From positions 1 to 64,000 of the forward strand of contig JAJDAP010000019.1 in NCBI GenBank assembly GCA_029261795.1: DNA of 64,000 bases, given 5' to 3'. Shown here in pieces: positions 33,567 through 43,900 of the stretch. Source of the stretch: Deltaproteobacteria bacterium (GTDB lineage Bacteria > Myxococcota_A > UBA9160 > UBA6930). The first letter of the stretch is position 1; each line of letters opens with the position of its first letter. The notes beneath the pieces are model-generated. The model was not told the origin of the DNA. It did not search any database and saw nothing but the letters and a program-made list of their open reading frames with translations. Both the position numbers and the translations under genes were made by a program.

Positions 33567-34949
33567 ATGCATCGCGACGGCGACCACATTCCCTACGTGA
33601 ACTCTGGCCCCTATCCCATTCGCGCGGGCAACCGGGTCTCGCCACTGGTCGATGGCGAACCCGCGTTCCGCCGGATCTGCGAGTCCGTCGAATCGGCGCG
33701 CAAGAGTGTCTGGGTCACGATCGCGTTCCTGAGCCCCGCGTTCCTGATGCCCGATGGCCGCGGAAGCCTGTTCGACGTACTCGATGCTGCGGTTGCACGG
33801 GGTCTCGACGTGCGGGTGATCTTCTGGCGCCATGTGCTTCTGGCCAAGGTCGATCCAGATTCTCATTTCGCCGGCACCGAGACCCATCGCGCAATGCTCG
33901 CCGAACGCGGCTCCCGCTTCCTGGCCCGCTGGGATCAAGCGCACGATCGCTACTGCCAGCACCAGAAGAGTTGGCTGGTGGATGCCGGTGAGCCGGGGGA
34001 GGTGGGCTTCGTCGGTGGGATCAACTTGAACCCGAACTCCTGCGTGCCGGTTGGGCATCCGGCGACCGACCTCGGCAACACCCACGATGTCTACGTCGAG
34101 CTGCAGGGCCCGGCGGTCAGCGATGTGCACCACAACTTCGTCCAGCGCTGGAACGAGGCGAGCGACCGTGAAGAAAGCGACGGACTCTGGCCCAGCGCCA
34201 GCGCCCAGGATCTACTGTCGTTCCCGGCGACCGCAACGGACCCGGTCGGCGAGGTTCCGGTCCAGATCCAGCGGACCGTTCGCAAGGAGCGCTATCGCGA
34301 CGGTCGAGCCGCACCGGGCTGCGAGCCGTTCGACATCGAGGCGGGTGACTACAGTGTGATCGATCAGTACCGCCGGGCCCTGGACTCCGCACGGACGAGC
34401 ATCTACATCGAAGATCAGGCCATCGGTGCGCCCGAAGTCGTGGATCGCCTGAAGTCGGCGCTCGAGCGCGGGGTCGAGGTCGTCTTCCTCGTGCCCAAGG
34501 ACGTGAATCGAGAGATGGCCGCCGGGCGGAGTGACCCGAACAGCAAGGCCTTCTTCGATTCGCTGGCGGCGCTCGGGGATCACGACAACTTCACGTTGGC
34601 TTGCATTGCGCAGAGCCTGCCCGGGGGCGGCCACCAGAACATCTACGTACATGCGAAGATCGCATTGGTGGATGACGTCTGGTGCACGATCGGATCGGCG
34701 AACGTCGGCAACCGCTCCTTCTATGGCGATACCGAACTCAACGCGTCGTTCTGGCACGGTCCGACGGTGTCGGCGTTGCGTCGGGAGCTGCTGCTCGAAC
34801 ACCTGGCGATCGATACGGCAGGCAAGAGCGACGTCGAGGCGCTCCGCCTCTACGCAGAGATCGCCCGTGGCAATGTCGCGCGTTACGCGGCAGGTGAGAA
34901 GCTCGCGGGTCTCGCCTTTGCCGTGGATCCGTCGACTTACGGCGCGTAG
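33567..34949 (+). CDS. Phospholipase D / cardiolipin synthase-like protein
   Basis: A 460-aa PLD-superfamily protein with both HKD motifs: HQKSWLVD near residue 132 and HAKIALVD near 364, the second followed by IGSANVGNRSFYGD. These form one active site for phosphodiester hydrolysis or transphosphatidylation. There is no membrane segment at the N-terminus, so it is unlike typical ClsA and closer to soluble bacterial or eukaryote-like PLDs. ATG 33567 is chosen for GGGAGG 4 nt upstream and because homology begins after VSPLVDGEPAF. No functional link with neighbours seen. Confidence 0.85.
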   Translation: MHRDGDHIPYVNSGPYPIRAGNRVSPLVDGEPAFRRICESVESARKSVWVTIAFLSPAFLMPDGRGSLFDVLDAAVARGLDVRVIFWRHVLLAKVDPDSHFAGTETHRAMLAERGSRFLARWDQAHDRYCQHQKSWLVDAGEPGEVGFVGGINLNPNSCVPVGHPATDLGNTHDVYVELQGPAVSDVHHNFVQRWNEASDREESDGLWPSASAQDLLSFPATATDPVGEVPVQIQRTVRKERYRDGRAAPGCEPFDIEAGDYSVIDQYRRALDSARTSIYIEDQAIGAPEVVDRLKSALERGVEVVFLVPKDVNREMAAGRSDPNSKAFFDSLAALGDHDNFTLACIAQSLPGGGHQNIYVHAKIALVDDVWCTIGSANVGNRSFYGDTELNASFWHGPTVSALRRELLLEHLAIDTAGKSDVEALRLYAEIARGNVARYAAGEKLAGLAFAVDPSTYGA

Positions 34950-35069
34950 CGCCTTCGAGGAGTGCGTACCCGGCTACGGCCACATGTTCGCGATCGAGGG
35001 TCCGGAAGGCCCACCGCGCCGATCCTGGGTTCCTGCGCGCGCTCCGGACCGCAGGGTCTCCTGGCGCCT

Positions 35070-35738
35070 CTAGCGGGAAGCGGAACCAGGCGTGAGTGCA
35101 CCCACGATGCTCGCGAAGACGGCGCCCGCGATCTGATCCGCACCGTGCTCGTTCGGGTGTCCGGCGTCCCCGATCCAATAGCCATCCACCGTGTCGAGCG
35201 CAGCGTTGAGCGGGATCACGAAGATCGGTGGCGCCTCTGCTCCGAAGCGATCGAGCAGCGCCGTGAGCACGGCATGCTGGATGCGTCGGTGTCGCCAGGG
35301 ATCACCGAAATCCTCGCGCGAGCCGCCATAGACCTGTTCGAAGGTCCGCGCGCTCCTCGTGAAGGGCGCGGGCAACACGATGCCCAGTTTCGCTTCGGGC
35401 GCTGCGTCGGCGAACGCGGCAACGAGCCGGTCCGCGTGGGTCACCATCTCTCCGACCCCCGCAGCGACGGCGGTCGGATCGTCGCGGTCCAACGCGAAGG
35501 TCTCGTTGAGGCCGAGCTGGAAGACGACCACGTCGAGCTTTCCGAGGATGCCCTGACGTTCCACGTAGCCGGTGACATCCAACGCGGGTTCCCCGGCAAC
35601 GAGCCGAACGAATGGACTCTTGGCGATCTTGTAGATCGCCTCCTGACCCGGAGCGTGGTGGGTGGCGAAGAGCTTGAAGCTCCAACCCCCGTAGCCTTCG
35701 TGGAAGACCCCGGGTGCGGCCTCGCGCAACATCGGCAA
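35070..35738 (-). pseudogene. SGNH/GDSL-like hydrolase, N-terminus missing
   Basis: A 222-aa frame covering only the latter part of an SGNH hydrolase of the type found beside MBOAT O-acyltransferases. VFQLGLNETFA near residue 92 resembles the GxN block and GDAGHPNEHGADQIA near residues 188-202 the DxxH-like block, but the N-terminal GDS nucleophile block is absent. In-frame sequence upstream hits a stop within 17 codons. The break lies at about 35740-35775, next to a second broken gene, so this looks like a deletion scar. Confidence 0.6.
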
Positions 35739-35752
35739 CTCCGCAGTGAGCT

Positions 35753-35998
35753 CGGGATGATGATCGCCCGGAACTCATGTGCGGCGAGATGCTCTCGGCC
35801 GCATCCGATCTCGGTGCCTCGCGGATCGTGGGCCGATACGTCCCGACGCGAAAGAACATGATGGTGGCCGATCTCTACGAGCGACTCGGATTCGACCAGG
35901 TCGGCAAGGCGGCGACGGACGGTTCCACCACCTGGGCCCTCGATCTCGGCGGCGGTGCGTCGATCCGGAACGATTTCGTCGAGGTCGAGCGGGCCTAA
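35753..35998 (+). pseudogene. FkbH-like protein, C-terminal remnant
   Basis: The last 75-80 codons of a FkbH-type protein (HAD-like domain plus GNAT domain). GRYVPTRKNMMVADLYERLGF is near-diagnostic for the C-terminal GNAT part (residues given only in part: GRYVPT, KNMMVAD, ERLGF). Family coding potential continues in frame upstream of the first ATG (35777) into the junction with the SGNH remnant. FkbH and SGNH genes often occur together in sugar O-acylation loci, so both fragments probably come from one lost locus. Confidence 0.6.
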
Positions 35999-36361
35999 CG
36001 TTTCCGGCGCTCGGCGGGCCTTCTCGGATCGGCCTCGCCGCAAACTACGCTCTCATAGGAGAAATTGCCAGGCGAAGTCGGCGGGCCCGGCCGTCTCCCG
36101 GGTGGAACCGGTGCGAAGCATCTCGCTCATCGGGTTCTGCGCACATACTGAAAATGAAAGTCAGCTTCAGCACCAGATTGAAGTCGTGGATACGCTCGGC
36201 GGAGGCCGAATCGCCGGCACCCACCGATCGATTCGGAGCCCGGGCCCGGCACCGACGATGGTCCTCGGGCGGCGATTCGCCCCTCGCGTGCGGTGCTCGA
36301 CGAGGGGGGGATGGCCGACGGCGTTCCGCAATCGAAGTATCATCACGACGAAGGAGTCGAG
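35999..36361. other. Non-coding, possibly decayed region
   Basis: Nothing recognised. It contains a short AT-richer patch around 36144-36185 (ACTGAAAATGAAAGTCAGCTTCAG) unlike the flanks, which may hold a promoter for the CBS gene, and a GAAGGAG ribosome site just before 36362. Confidence 0.4.
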
Positions 36362-36850
36362 ATGAGTTCCACGGCCGCCAATCACATGCGAACGAAGCTA
36401 GTGACCGTCTCGCCGGACATGCCGCTGGCGGAGTTCGAAGACGTGCTGCTCCGGAACAAGATCCAGGGGGCGCCGGTGGTCGAGGGCGGGCGGCTCGTGG
36501 GCATCGTCTCCCGCTCGGATGTCGTGCGCCAGCTCAAGGTCGAGGAAGCGCGGATCGCGGCTTCGGCGTTCTATCTCGAGCCCTTCGACGCCGACGTGCA
36601 ACGCGCGGAAGATCACGAGCGTGTGCTGCTCTCGGCGGCGAGTCGGCTCCCGAAGCTGCGCGTTCGCGACATGATGATGACCGACCTCGTGACCGTATCC
36701 CCCGACACGCCGCTCACGGAGGTGGCACGCCGGATGCTCGACCGGCGCGTGCACCGGGTGCTCGTCACCGAGGGCGAGACGTTGCTCGGCCTCGTCTCGA
36801 CCCTCGACCTGGTGGCGCTGTTCGCCGACGGGCGCGCTGCGCTGCGCTGA
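36362..36850 (+). CDS. Tandem CBS-domain protein
   Basis: A 162-aa protein made of two CBS domains: MRTKLVTVSPDMPLAEFEDVL...GIVSRSDVV (residues 9-60) and MMTDLVTVSPDTPLTEVARRML...GLVSTLDLVALF (residues 104-155), joined by a helical linker. Such stand-alone pairs bind adenine nucleotides and act as energy-state regulators. GGAG lies 7 nt before ATG 36362. No partner enzyme nearby. Confidence 0.85.
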   Translation: MSSTAANHMRTKLVTVSPDMPLAEFEDVLLRNKIQGAPVVEGGRLVGIVSRSDVVRQLKVEEARIAASAFYLEPFDADVQRAEDHERVLLSAASRLPKLRVRDMMMTDLVTVSPDTPLTEVARRMLDRRVHRVLVTEGETLLGLVSTLDLVALFADGRAALR

Positions 36851-36896
36851 TCAGACGGCTGGCCGGCGGTCGCTCCGACATGGGCCCGCCGGAAGC

Positions 36897-37613
36897 CTAA
36901 CGCGCGTTCTCGGGCTCGCGGACCAACGGCACGAAGCGCACGGGGTAGACGCCGCGCTCCTCGAGCCCTTCCCGGGTGCGCTCGACCACACGCAGCATCT
37001 GGTTCCGGTCACCGACGGGGATCACCAGTTTTGCGCCTACGGCCAACTGATCGAGCAACGGCGGTGGGATCTCGGCGGGCGCCGCAGTGACGACGATGGC
37101 GTCGAAGGGCGCTTCGCCCGCCAGGCCCTTCCAGCCGTCGCCCGTGATGACGTCGACGTTCTCGTAGCCGAGCTCGGCCAGGAGCTTTCGAGAGCGCGCT
37201 GCCAGCTCCGGCACGATCTCGATGGTGTAGACCCGCGCTGCGAGTTCGCCGAGCACCGCCGCCTGGTAGCCCGAGCCCGTGCCGACCTCGAGAATCCTGT
37301 CGCGCGGCTGGGGGTCCGCCAGCGCGGTCATCGAAGCCACGATGAAGGGTTGGCTGATCGTCTGGCCGTACCCGATCGGGAGGGGGCCGTCTCGATAGGC
37401 GCGGTCGGCCAGCGCCGCGGGCACGAAGCGGTGCCGCGGTACCTTGCGCATGGCATCGAGGACACGCGGGTTCTCGATACCGCGGCCTTCGAGCTGATCG
37501 CGCACCATCTGCTCGCGGCGCGCGGCGAAGTCCGGCGTCTCGCTGCACAGGCCCGTCGGTGCTGCCATCAGCATGATCGCGAGTCGCACGGCCAAGGACG
37601 TTCTCCTCGACAT
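36897..37613 (-). CDS. pcm: Protein-L-isoaspartate O-methyltransferase, exported
   Basis: Repairs isoaspartyl damage using SAM. The 238-aa protein has HRFVPAALADRAYRDGPLPIGYGQTISQP and the SAM loop ILEVGTGSGYQAAVL near residues 106-120, followed by VTAAPAEIPPPLLDQL. It begins with MSRRTSLAVRLAIMLMAAPTG, a probable signal peptide ending near residue 23 (LCSETP), so it should act in the periplasm, where SAM is not expected; exported PCMTs of this kind do exist in proteobacteria. Alone on its strand, divergent from the autotransporter. Confidence 0.85.
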   Translation of the reverse strand: MSRRTSLAVRLAIMLMAAPTGLCSETPDFAARREQMVRDQLEGRGIENPRVLDAMRKVPRHRFVPAALADRAYRDGPLPIGYGQTISQPFIVASMTALADPQPRDRILEVGTGSGYQAAVLGELAARVYTIEIVPELAARSRKLLAELGYENVDVITGDGWKGLAGEAPFDAIVVTAAPAEIPPPLLDQLAVGAKLVIPVGDRNQMLRVVERTREGLEERGVYPVRFVPLVREPENAR

Positions 37614-37907
37614 ACCCGTGAAGGCTACCGGATCCGGTACGCCAGGGAGTTCTCAGGGCCGGGGCCCTCGAATTTCGCGGCCTACTTTTCCGGGCTCGTC
37701 GCCAAGAACCGAGCGTCACCCATGCACTAGCGAGGCACCGACTTCTCGGAGACCGTGCTGGGAACTCCGAACCTGTAGACGCATCCCCTCGAGGATCTTT
37801 CGTGTGCAGCCGATAGGCAGGCTCGATCGGCCAATTGACAGATCCTGGATCGACTGAACGATGTTAGGATCGACGGCGATGTTGGGGGGTCCTGCTAGGA
37901 GCCCCGG
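37614..37907. promoter_or_regulatory. Divergent PCMT / autotransporter upstream region
   Basis: 294 bp without a gene. A perfect TTGACA (37835-37840) points toward the autotransporter; no good -10 follows at 17 bp (ACGATG), so the promoter is only tentative. GGAG at 37898-37901 is the autotransporter ribosome site. Confidence 0.3.
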
Positions 37908-40900
37908 TTGAGCCCCATCCCGATCCGATCGACGATTCGACTGGCCCGTCTCTGTCTGAGGGCGGCCCCATTGGCACTGATCCTGGCCGGGATCGGTTTC
38001 GCCACATCCGCATCGGCCGAGTCGATCCGCTGTGTCGCCGGTTCCTGTTCGTCGGGTGCGTCCATCGCATTCTCCGGGCCGGACATCGTCACCGCCGGTC
38101 CCGGGCTGTCCGTGCTCTCCACCGGTTCGACCGGCCGGCGGGGTCGCGGCGCCTCGCTGATTCGCGGCAGCCGGGCTGGAGGATCGGGCAGCACCGGGCC
38201 GACGGTCACGATCAACAGCTCAGGAAACATCACGACCACCGGGAGCGGAGCTTTCGCGATTCGCGCATTCAGCCAGGGCGGCGCGGGAGGACGCGGTGGC
38301 GGTTCGGGCTGCTGCAACGCGAGTGATGGAGGCAAGGGCGGGAACGGCGGCAGCGTGAGCGTGCGCGGTAGCGGAGACCTCTCCATGCGCGGCCCCGGTG
38401 CCATCGCGATCCTCGCGGTCAGCCAGGCCGGCAAGGGCGGCAAGGGTGGCAACGGCGGGACATTCGGGGGCGGTGGCGACGGCGGTGGTAGTGGCCTCGG
38501 AGGAAGCATCCTCGTCGATGGCAGCTGGAACATCACGACCCGGGGGAACGACGCGCACGGAATCGCCGGCTACAGCCTCGGCGCCGAGGCGGGCCGCGGC
38601 GGCAAGAACGGCGCGATCCCGATCGGCGGAGGACCCGGGTCCGGTGGAAATTCCGGTTCCGGCGGAAGCGTCACGATCCGCACGGGCGGAGACATCGCCA
38701 CGACCGGGAGCGATTCGCACGGAGCGATCGCCAGTAGCGTCGGCGGGCACGGAGGCCGGGGCGGCGGCAGCGCCGGATTCGTGAGCTTCTCGGCGAGCGG
38801 CGGCAGTGCCGGCCACGGCGGTAGCGCCTTGCTGACGAACACGGGCGCCATCACCACGAGGGGCGCCCGTTCCCACGCGATCTTCTCGGAGAGCGTCGGT
38901 GGTGGTGGTGGCAGCGGCGGCAGCGGATTCGGCGTTTTCTACTCGAGTGGCGGTGGCGGCGGCCGCGGCGGGAACGGGGGCACCGCGTTCGCGAGCAACG
39001 CGGGCATGGCGACGACGATCGGCGCGAACTCCCACGGGATCTTCGCGCAGAGCGTCGGCGGCGGCGGGGGCAGTGGTGGCGGCTCGGGCGGCGCGTTCTC
39101 CTTCGGTGGCTCCGGGTCGGGAGGCGGGAGCGGCGCTGGCGTGACCGCGCGGAACACGGGGAGCATCGAGGTCAGCGGTGCAGGTTCGCGCGGAATCTTC
39201 GCCCAGAGCGTGGGCGGCGGCGGCGGAGACGGCGCGTTCTCGGGCGGCATCCTCGCAGTCGGAGGCCGGGGAAGCTCCACGAGCCCGGGCGGCAACGTGC
39301 TGGTCGAGAACAGCGGCAACATCTCCGCCACCGGATCCAACGCCATCTTCGCCCAGAGCGTGGGCGGTGGCGGTGGCAACGGAGGCGCCTCCGGCGGTTG
39401 GTTCGGTGTCGGCGGCGCGGGCGGCGGCGGCGGCAACGGTGGCATCGTGACCGTCAACGAAACCGGTCAGCTGTCCACTCAGGCGGCGGATTCGAGCGCC
39501 CTGTTCGTCCAGAGCGTCGGCGGTGGCGGCGGCAACGGTGGTGGCACGATCGCGGTCGGCGCCTTCTTCAGTGCCGGTGTCGGCGGCTCGGGTGGAACGG
39601 CGAGCGACGGTGGCCGGGTCGACGTCAACGCCACGGCCGGTGGTTCGTCGACGATGGGAGCACGATCCCACGGAATCTTCGCCCAGAGTGTCGGCGGCGG
39701 TGGTGGCAACGGCGGCTTCGCCGGCAGCGTCGCCATCGGGACGAAGTTCGCCGTCGGTGTCGCCATCGGCGGCAAGGCCGGCGGCGGCGGCAAGGGCGGC
39801 AGCGTCGATGTCCAGAGCGGCAAGACGATCCAGACCCTGGGCAAGGACGCGCACGGAATCCAGGCGCAGAGCGTGGGCGGCGGTGGCGGCAACGGCGGCT
39901 TCGCGATCGCGGCCGCGGGCTCGGACGGATTCTCCGGAACCATTTCGGTAGGCGGTTCCGGCGGTGCGGGCGGCGACGCCAGCACGGTGGTTCTCGGCAG
40001 CGACGGCGACATCACGACCGGGGGCCTGCGCTCCTACGGAATCCTCGCCCAGAGCGTGGGCGGCGGCGGTGGCGACGGCGGCTTCAGTATCGGCGCATCC
40101 TTCGCGGCCGGACCCGCCGCGGCACTCAGCTTCGGTGGAAGCGGCACGGCCGGCGGTGCTGGCGGTACCGTCGATGTCGACGTCACCAGTGACATAACAA
40201 CGAGCGGAGAGCTTGCGCACGGGGTCGTTGCCCAGAGTGTGGGCGGCGGCGGCGGCAGTGGCGGCTTCGCGATCTCGGGCGCGGGCTCCAGCCAGGGTGG
40301 CGGACTCGCCTTCGGCATGGGCGGTTCTGGCGCGAAGGGCGGCAACGCCAACCAGGTGGATCTCGACTCCGCCGGCACCGTGAAGACGCAGGCCAAGGGC
40401 GCACACGGCCTGATCGCCCAGAGCGTGGGCGGCGGGGGCGGGAACGCCGGTTTCGCGGGCACGATCTCGGGCGGCTTCGGAGACGGCGCGTCGCTCTCGG
40501 CAGCGATCGGTGGAACCGGCGGCCCTGGCGGCGACGGTGGCCGTGTCCACCTCGGCAACACCGGAACGGTCACGACCGCGGCCGATGCGGCCTACGGGGT
40601 ATTCGCCCAGAGCGTCGGTGGTGGCGGCGGCGACGGTGGTTTCGCAATGGCGGTGGCCCTTGGCCAGGGCGAGAAGAGCGTGACGCTCAGCGCCGCCGTG
40701 GGCGGAAGCGGTGGCGTCGGCGGCGAGGGCAAGGCGGTCGGGATCACCAACCAGGGCTTCATCGAAACCAGCGGTGTGAAATCGCACGGTCTCTTTGCCC
40801 AGAGTCTCGGCGGCGGCGGGGGTACGGGAGGCTTCGCCGCGAGCGGCTCGCTCAGCTCGACGCCGAGCGGTGTGCAGCTGGGCGTGAGCGTTGGCGGCAG

Positions 40901-43900
40901 TGGGGGTACGGGTACGGCTGCCGGCCGTGTCGATGTCTCCAATCAGCAGAGCATCATCACCCACGGCGAATCCGCACTCGGCATCTACGCACACAGCCTG
41001 GGTGGCGGGGGCGGAGATGGAGGGCTCAGCTTCAGCGGCGCCTTCGGGGCGGGCACTTCGAAGAACCTCGCGGTTTCGGTCGGCGGTGCGGGTGGCAGCG
41101 CCAGCAGTGGCGGCTTCGTCTCCGTGATCAACGACGGCCTCGTCGACACGAGCGGACACAACGCACATGCGATCCAGGCGCAGAGTGTCGGCGGCGGGGG
41201 TGGAAATGGCGGCATGGCGATCGCCGCGACACTGGGTTCGGGCGGCGAGAAGACCAACGTCAACGCATCGATCGCCGTCGGTGGAAGCGGGGGCGCGGGC
41301 AACAAGGGCGGCACCGTCGAAGTCACGACCAACGATCGGATCGTGACCCGCGGCGACGATGCGCATGGGATCTTCGCCCAGAGTGTGGGCGGCGGCGGCG
41401 GAACCGGAGGGTCGAGCCTGGCGGGCAGCGTCGGGCTGTCGGCCGCCCAGCCCGGCAAGAGCATCAACGTGGTCGTCGCGGTCGGCGGCGCGGGGGGTAG
41501 CGGGAATACCGGCGGCGCGGTCAACGTCCAGAACACGAGCCTCGTCGACACCTTCGGTCGCGGCTCGGTGGGAATCGTGGCCCAGAGTGTCGGCGGTGGC
41601 GGCGGCATGGGCGGCTCGGCACGCGGCGTCTCGCTCCTGCTCGACAAGAAGAACCCGTTCAACAAGAATGCCAGCCAGAACGCCAACCTGCAGATCGCGG
41701 TCGGCGGTAGCGGCGGAATGGCCAGCGACGGCGGCACCGTCTTCGCCGGGAACTCCGGCGTCATCACCACCCGAGGCATCGGCGCACGCGGAATCTTCGC
41801 CCAGAGCGTGGGCGGCGGGGGCGGCCGCGGCGGGATGGGCATCTTCGGCTTGCCCGTCCCCGTTTCCCTGGCCAATCAGATCAGCCTGTTCAAGGACATC
41901 TCGATCACGGTCGGAGGCGACCAGGGCAGCCAGGGCAACGGTGGAATCGTGACCGTTCGCAACGCGGCCGACATCGTGACGATGTCGAGCAAGGCCGACG
42001 GCATCTTCGCTCAAAGTGTTGGCGGCGGTGGTGGTGTCGGCGAGAACTTCTGCGAAGACACCGCGGCCGGCGATCCGGGCCCGCCGGCGGGAACCGCCGT
42101 GTGCGCCCCGCCCGGATCCGGAGGCACCGCACAGACCGGCGTGACGGCCAAGCTCTCGATCGGGGGCGACGGAAGCAACGCGGGCTTCGGCGCCATGGTC
42201 GACGTCGAACACACCGGAACGATCGAGACGTTCGGCAACGGCGCAAACGGCATCTTCGCCCAGAGCGTGGGCGGCGGAGGTGGCGTTGCCGGCAACGTCG
42301 ACCGCGGCCTCAAGGACGGGACGTTGCTCGGGATCGAGCTGGGCTTCTCGAACATCGGCATCCTGCCTCCGATCGGCGGTTCCGGAGGAGGTGGCGGAGA
42401 CGGCGGACTCGTCACGATCCAGAGCAGTGGCGACATCGTCACGCACGGCAGTGGCGCAAACGCCATCTTCGCCCAGAGCGTGGGCGGCGGAGGTGGCGTT
42501 GCCGGCAACATCGGCAACAACCTGATCTCGTCGGATCTCTTCTCGGCGGCGGGGAGCAGCGGCGGCGCCGGCTCCGGTGGCAACGTCGTCGTCGATCACA
42601 GCGGCGACATCGTGACCTTCGGCGACGTTTCCCACGGTGTCTTCGCGCAAAGCGCAGGCGGGACCGGTTCCGGCGGCGACGTCATGGTGACCGTGGACGG
42701 CAACATCGCGGCGAACGGGCTCGGCTCGGACGGCGTCGTCGTCCAGAGCCGCGGCGACGCCGGGGTCGGCGACGTCACCGTTACCCTACTCGGCGCGGGT
42801 GTCGTGCAGGGCGGAACGGGCGACGCGGCCGGCGTGCGCTTCCTGGATGGCGGCACCAACGTGGTCGCGAACGGTGGACTGCTCCACGCGCTCGGCGGTA
42901 CCGCCGTCGCCGGGGGTACCGGAGACGATTCGGTCGACAACACCGGCACCGTGGTCGGAGATCTGCGGCTAGGCACCGGAGCCAATGTCTTCGACAACCG
43001 GGCAGGCGCATCGTTCCGAGCCGGGCCCGTTGCCGATCTGGGCGGCGGCCGCTTGACCAATGCGGGCACGGTCCAAATCGAGAACGCAACGCCGGCAACC
43101 ACGCAGCTGAACGGCCGCTTCGAGCAGACGCCCACCGGGCGCTACATCGCGCGCTTCCACAAGGACGGCAGCCGGGACCTGATCGCGGCGACAGGCACCG
43201 CCGCGATCGGGGGCACGCTCGAGGTCGTGCGCAATCCCGGCTTCTACGCCGATCAGCTCGGTGACTTCGTGCTGACCACGCCTCAGACCTCCGGCGCGCT
43301 CGCCGCGCTCGATATTCCGACGGCGACGCCCCTGTTGCGCTTCGATGTCTCGGTCCAGCCGGGCGGCGTCTTCGTCGACCCGGTGGCGCAGCCGTTCGCC
43401 TCGATCGCGCGGAACAAGGTCCAACGTGCGACCTCGACCTACCTGGACGCGGTCGTTCCGGTTCGCACACCGAGCCTCGATCTGGTCCTCGGAGAGTTCC
43501 AGATGCTCCAGCCCCACCAGTACGAGCAAGCCCTGGCGAGCCTCTCCGGCGACTCCTACGACGACTACACGACGACCACACTCTCGACGACCGAACGCTA
43601 CGGCCGGGCATTGCTAGGCGGTATCGGTCAGGCCAGAGAGGTCCAGCGCAGATTCCTGGCAGACCTGATCGCGAAGCGGGAAGCGGTCGATCCGGTGACC
43701 GGGCTCTCACCGGTCGGCGCGAACCTGTTCGATACCCGCGGCGTCACGTTCTGGACGGCCGGCTTCAACGGAAGCGGCGAACAGCGCAAGGACGACGGCT
43801 ACACGGGCTACGACTTCGACGGCTACGGCGGCCTGCTAGGCGCCAGCGCGTGGATCGACGAGACCTCGTCGATCGGAATCTCCGGTGGCTGGTCGCGCTC

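Noticed and set aside
35779-36900. 373-codon plus frame over the FkbH remnant and CBS gene
   Set aside because: Arg-rich shadow crossing two genes in other frames.
38220-42650. A 1476-codon open frame on the minus strand opposite the autotransporter
   Set aside because: It is the complement of Gly/Ala codon runs in the repeats; composition is Ala/Asp/Thr-rich without family features, and the plus-strand gene has signal peptide and barrel.
38230-42690. CRISPR-like regular repeats
   Set aside because: Repeats are coding, in frame, and separated by related Gly-rich sequence rather than unique spacers.
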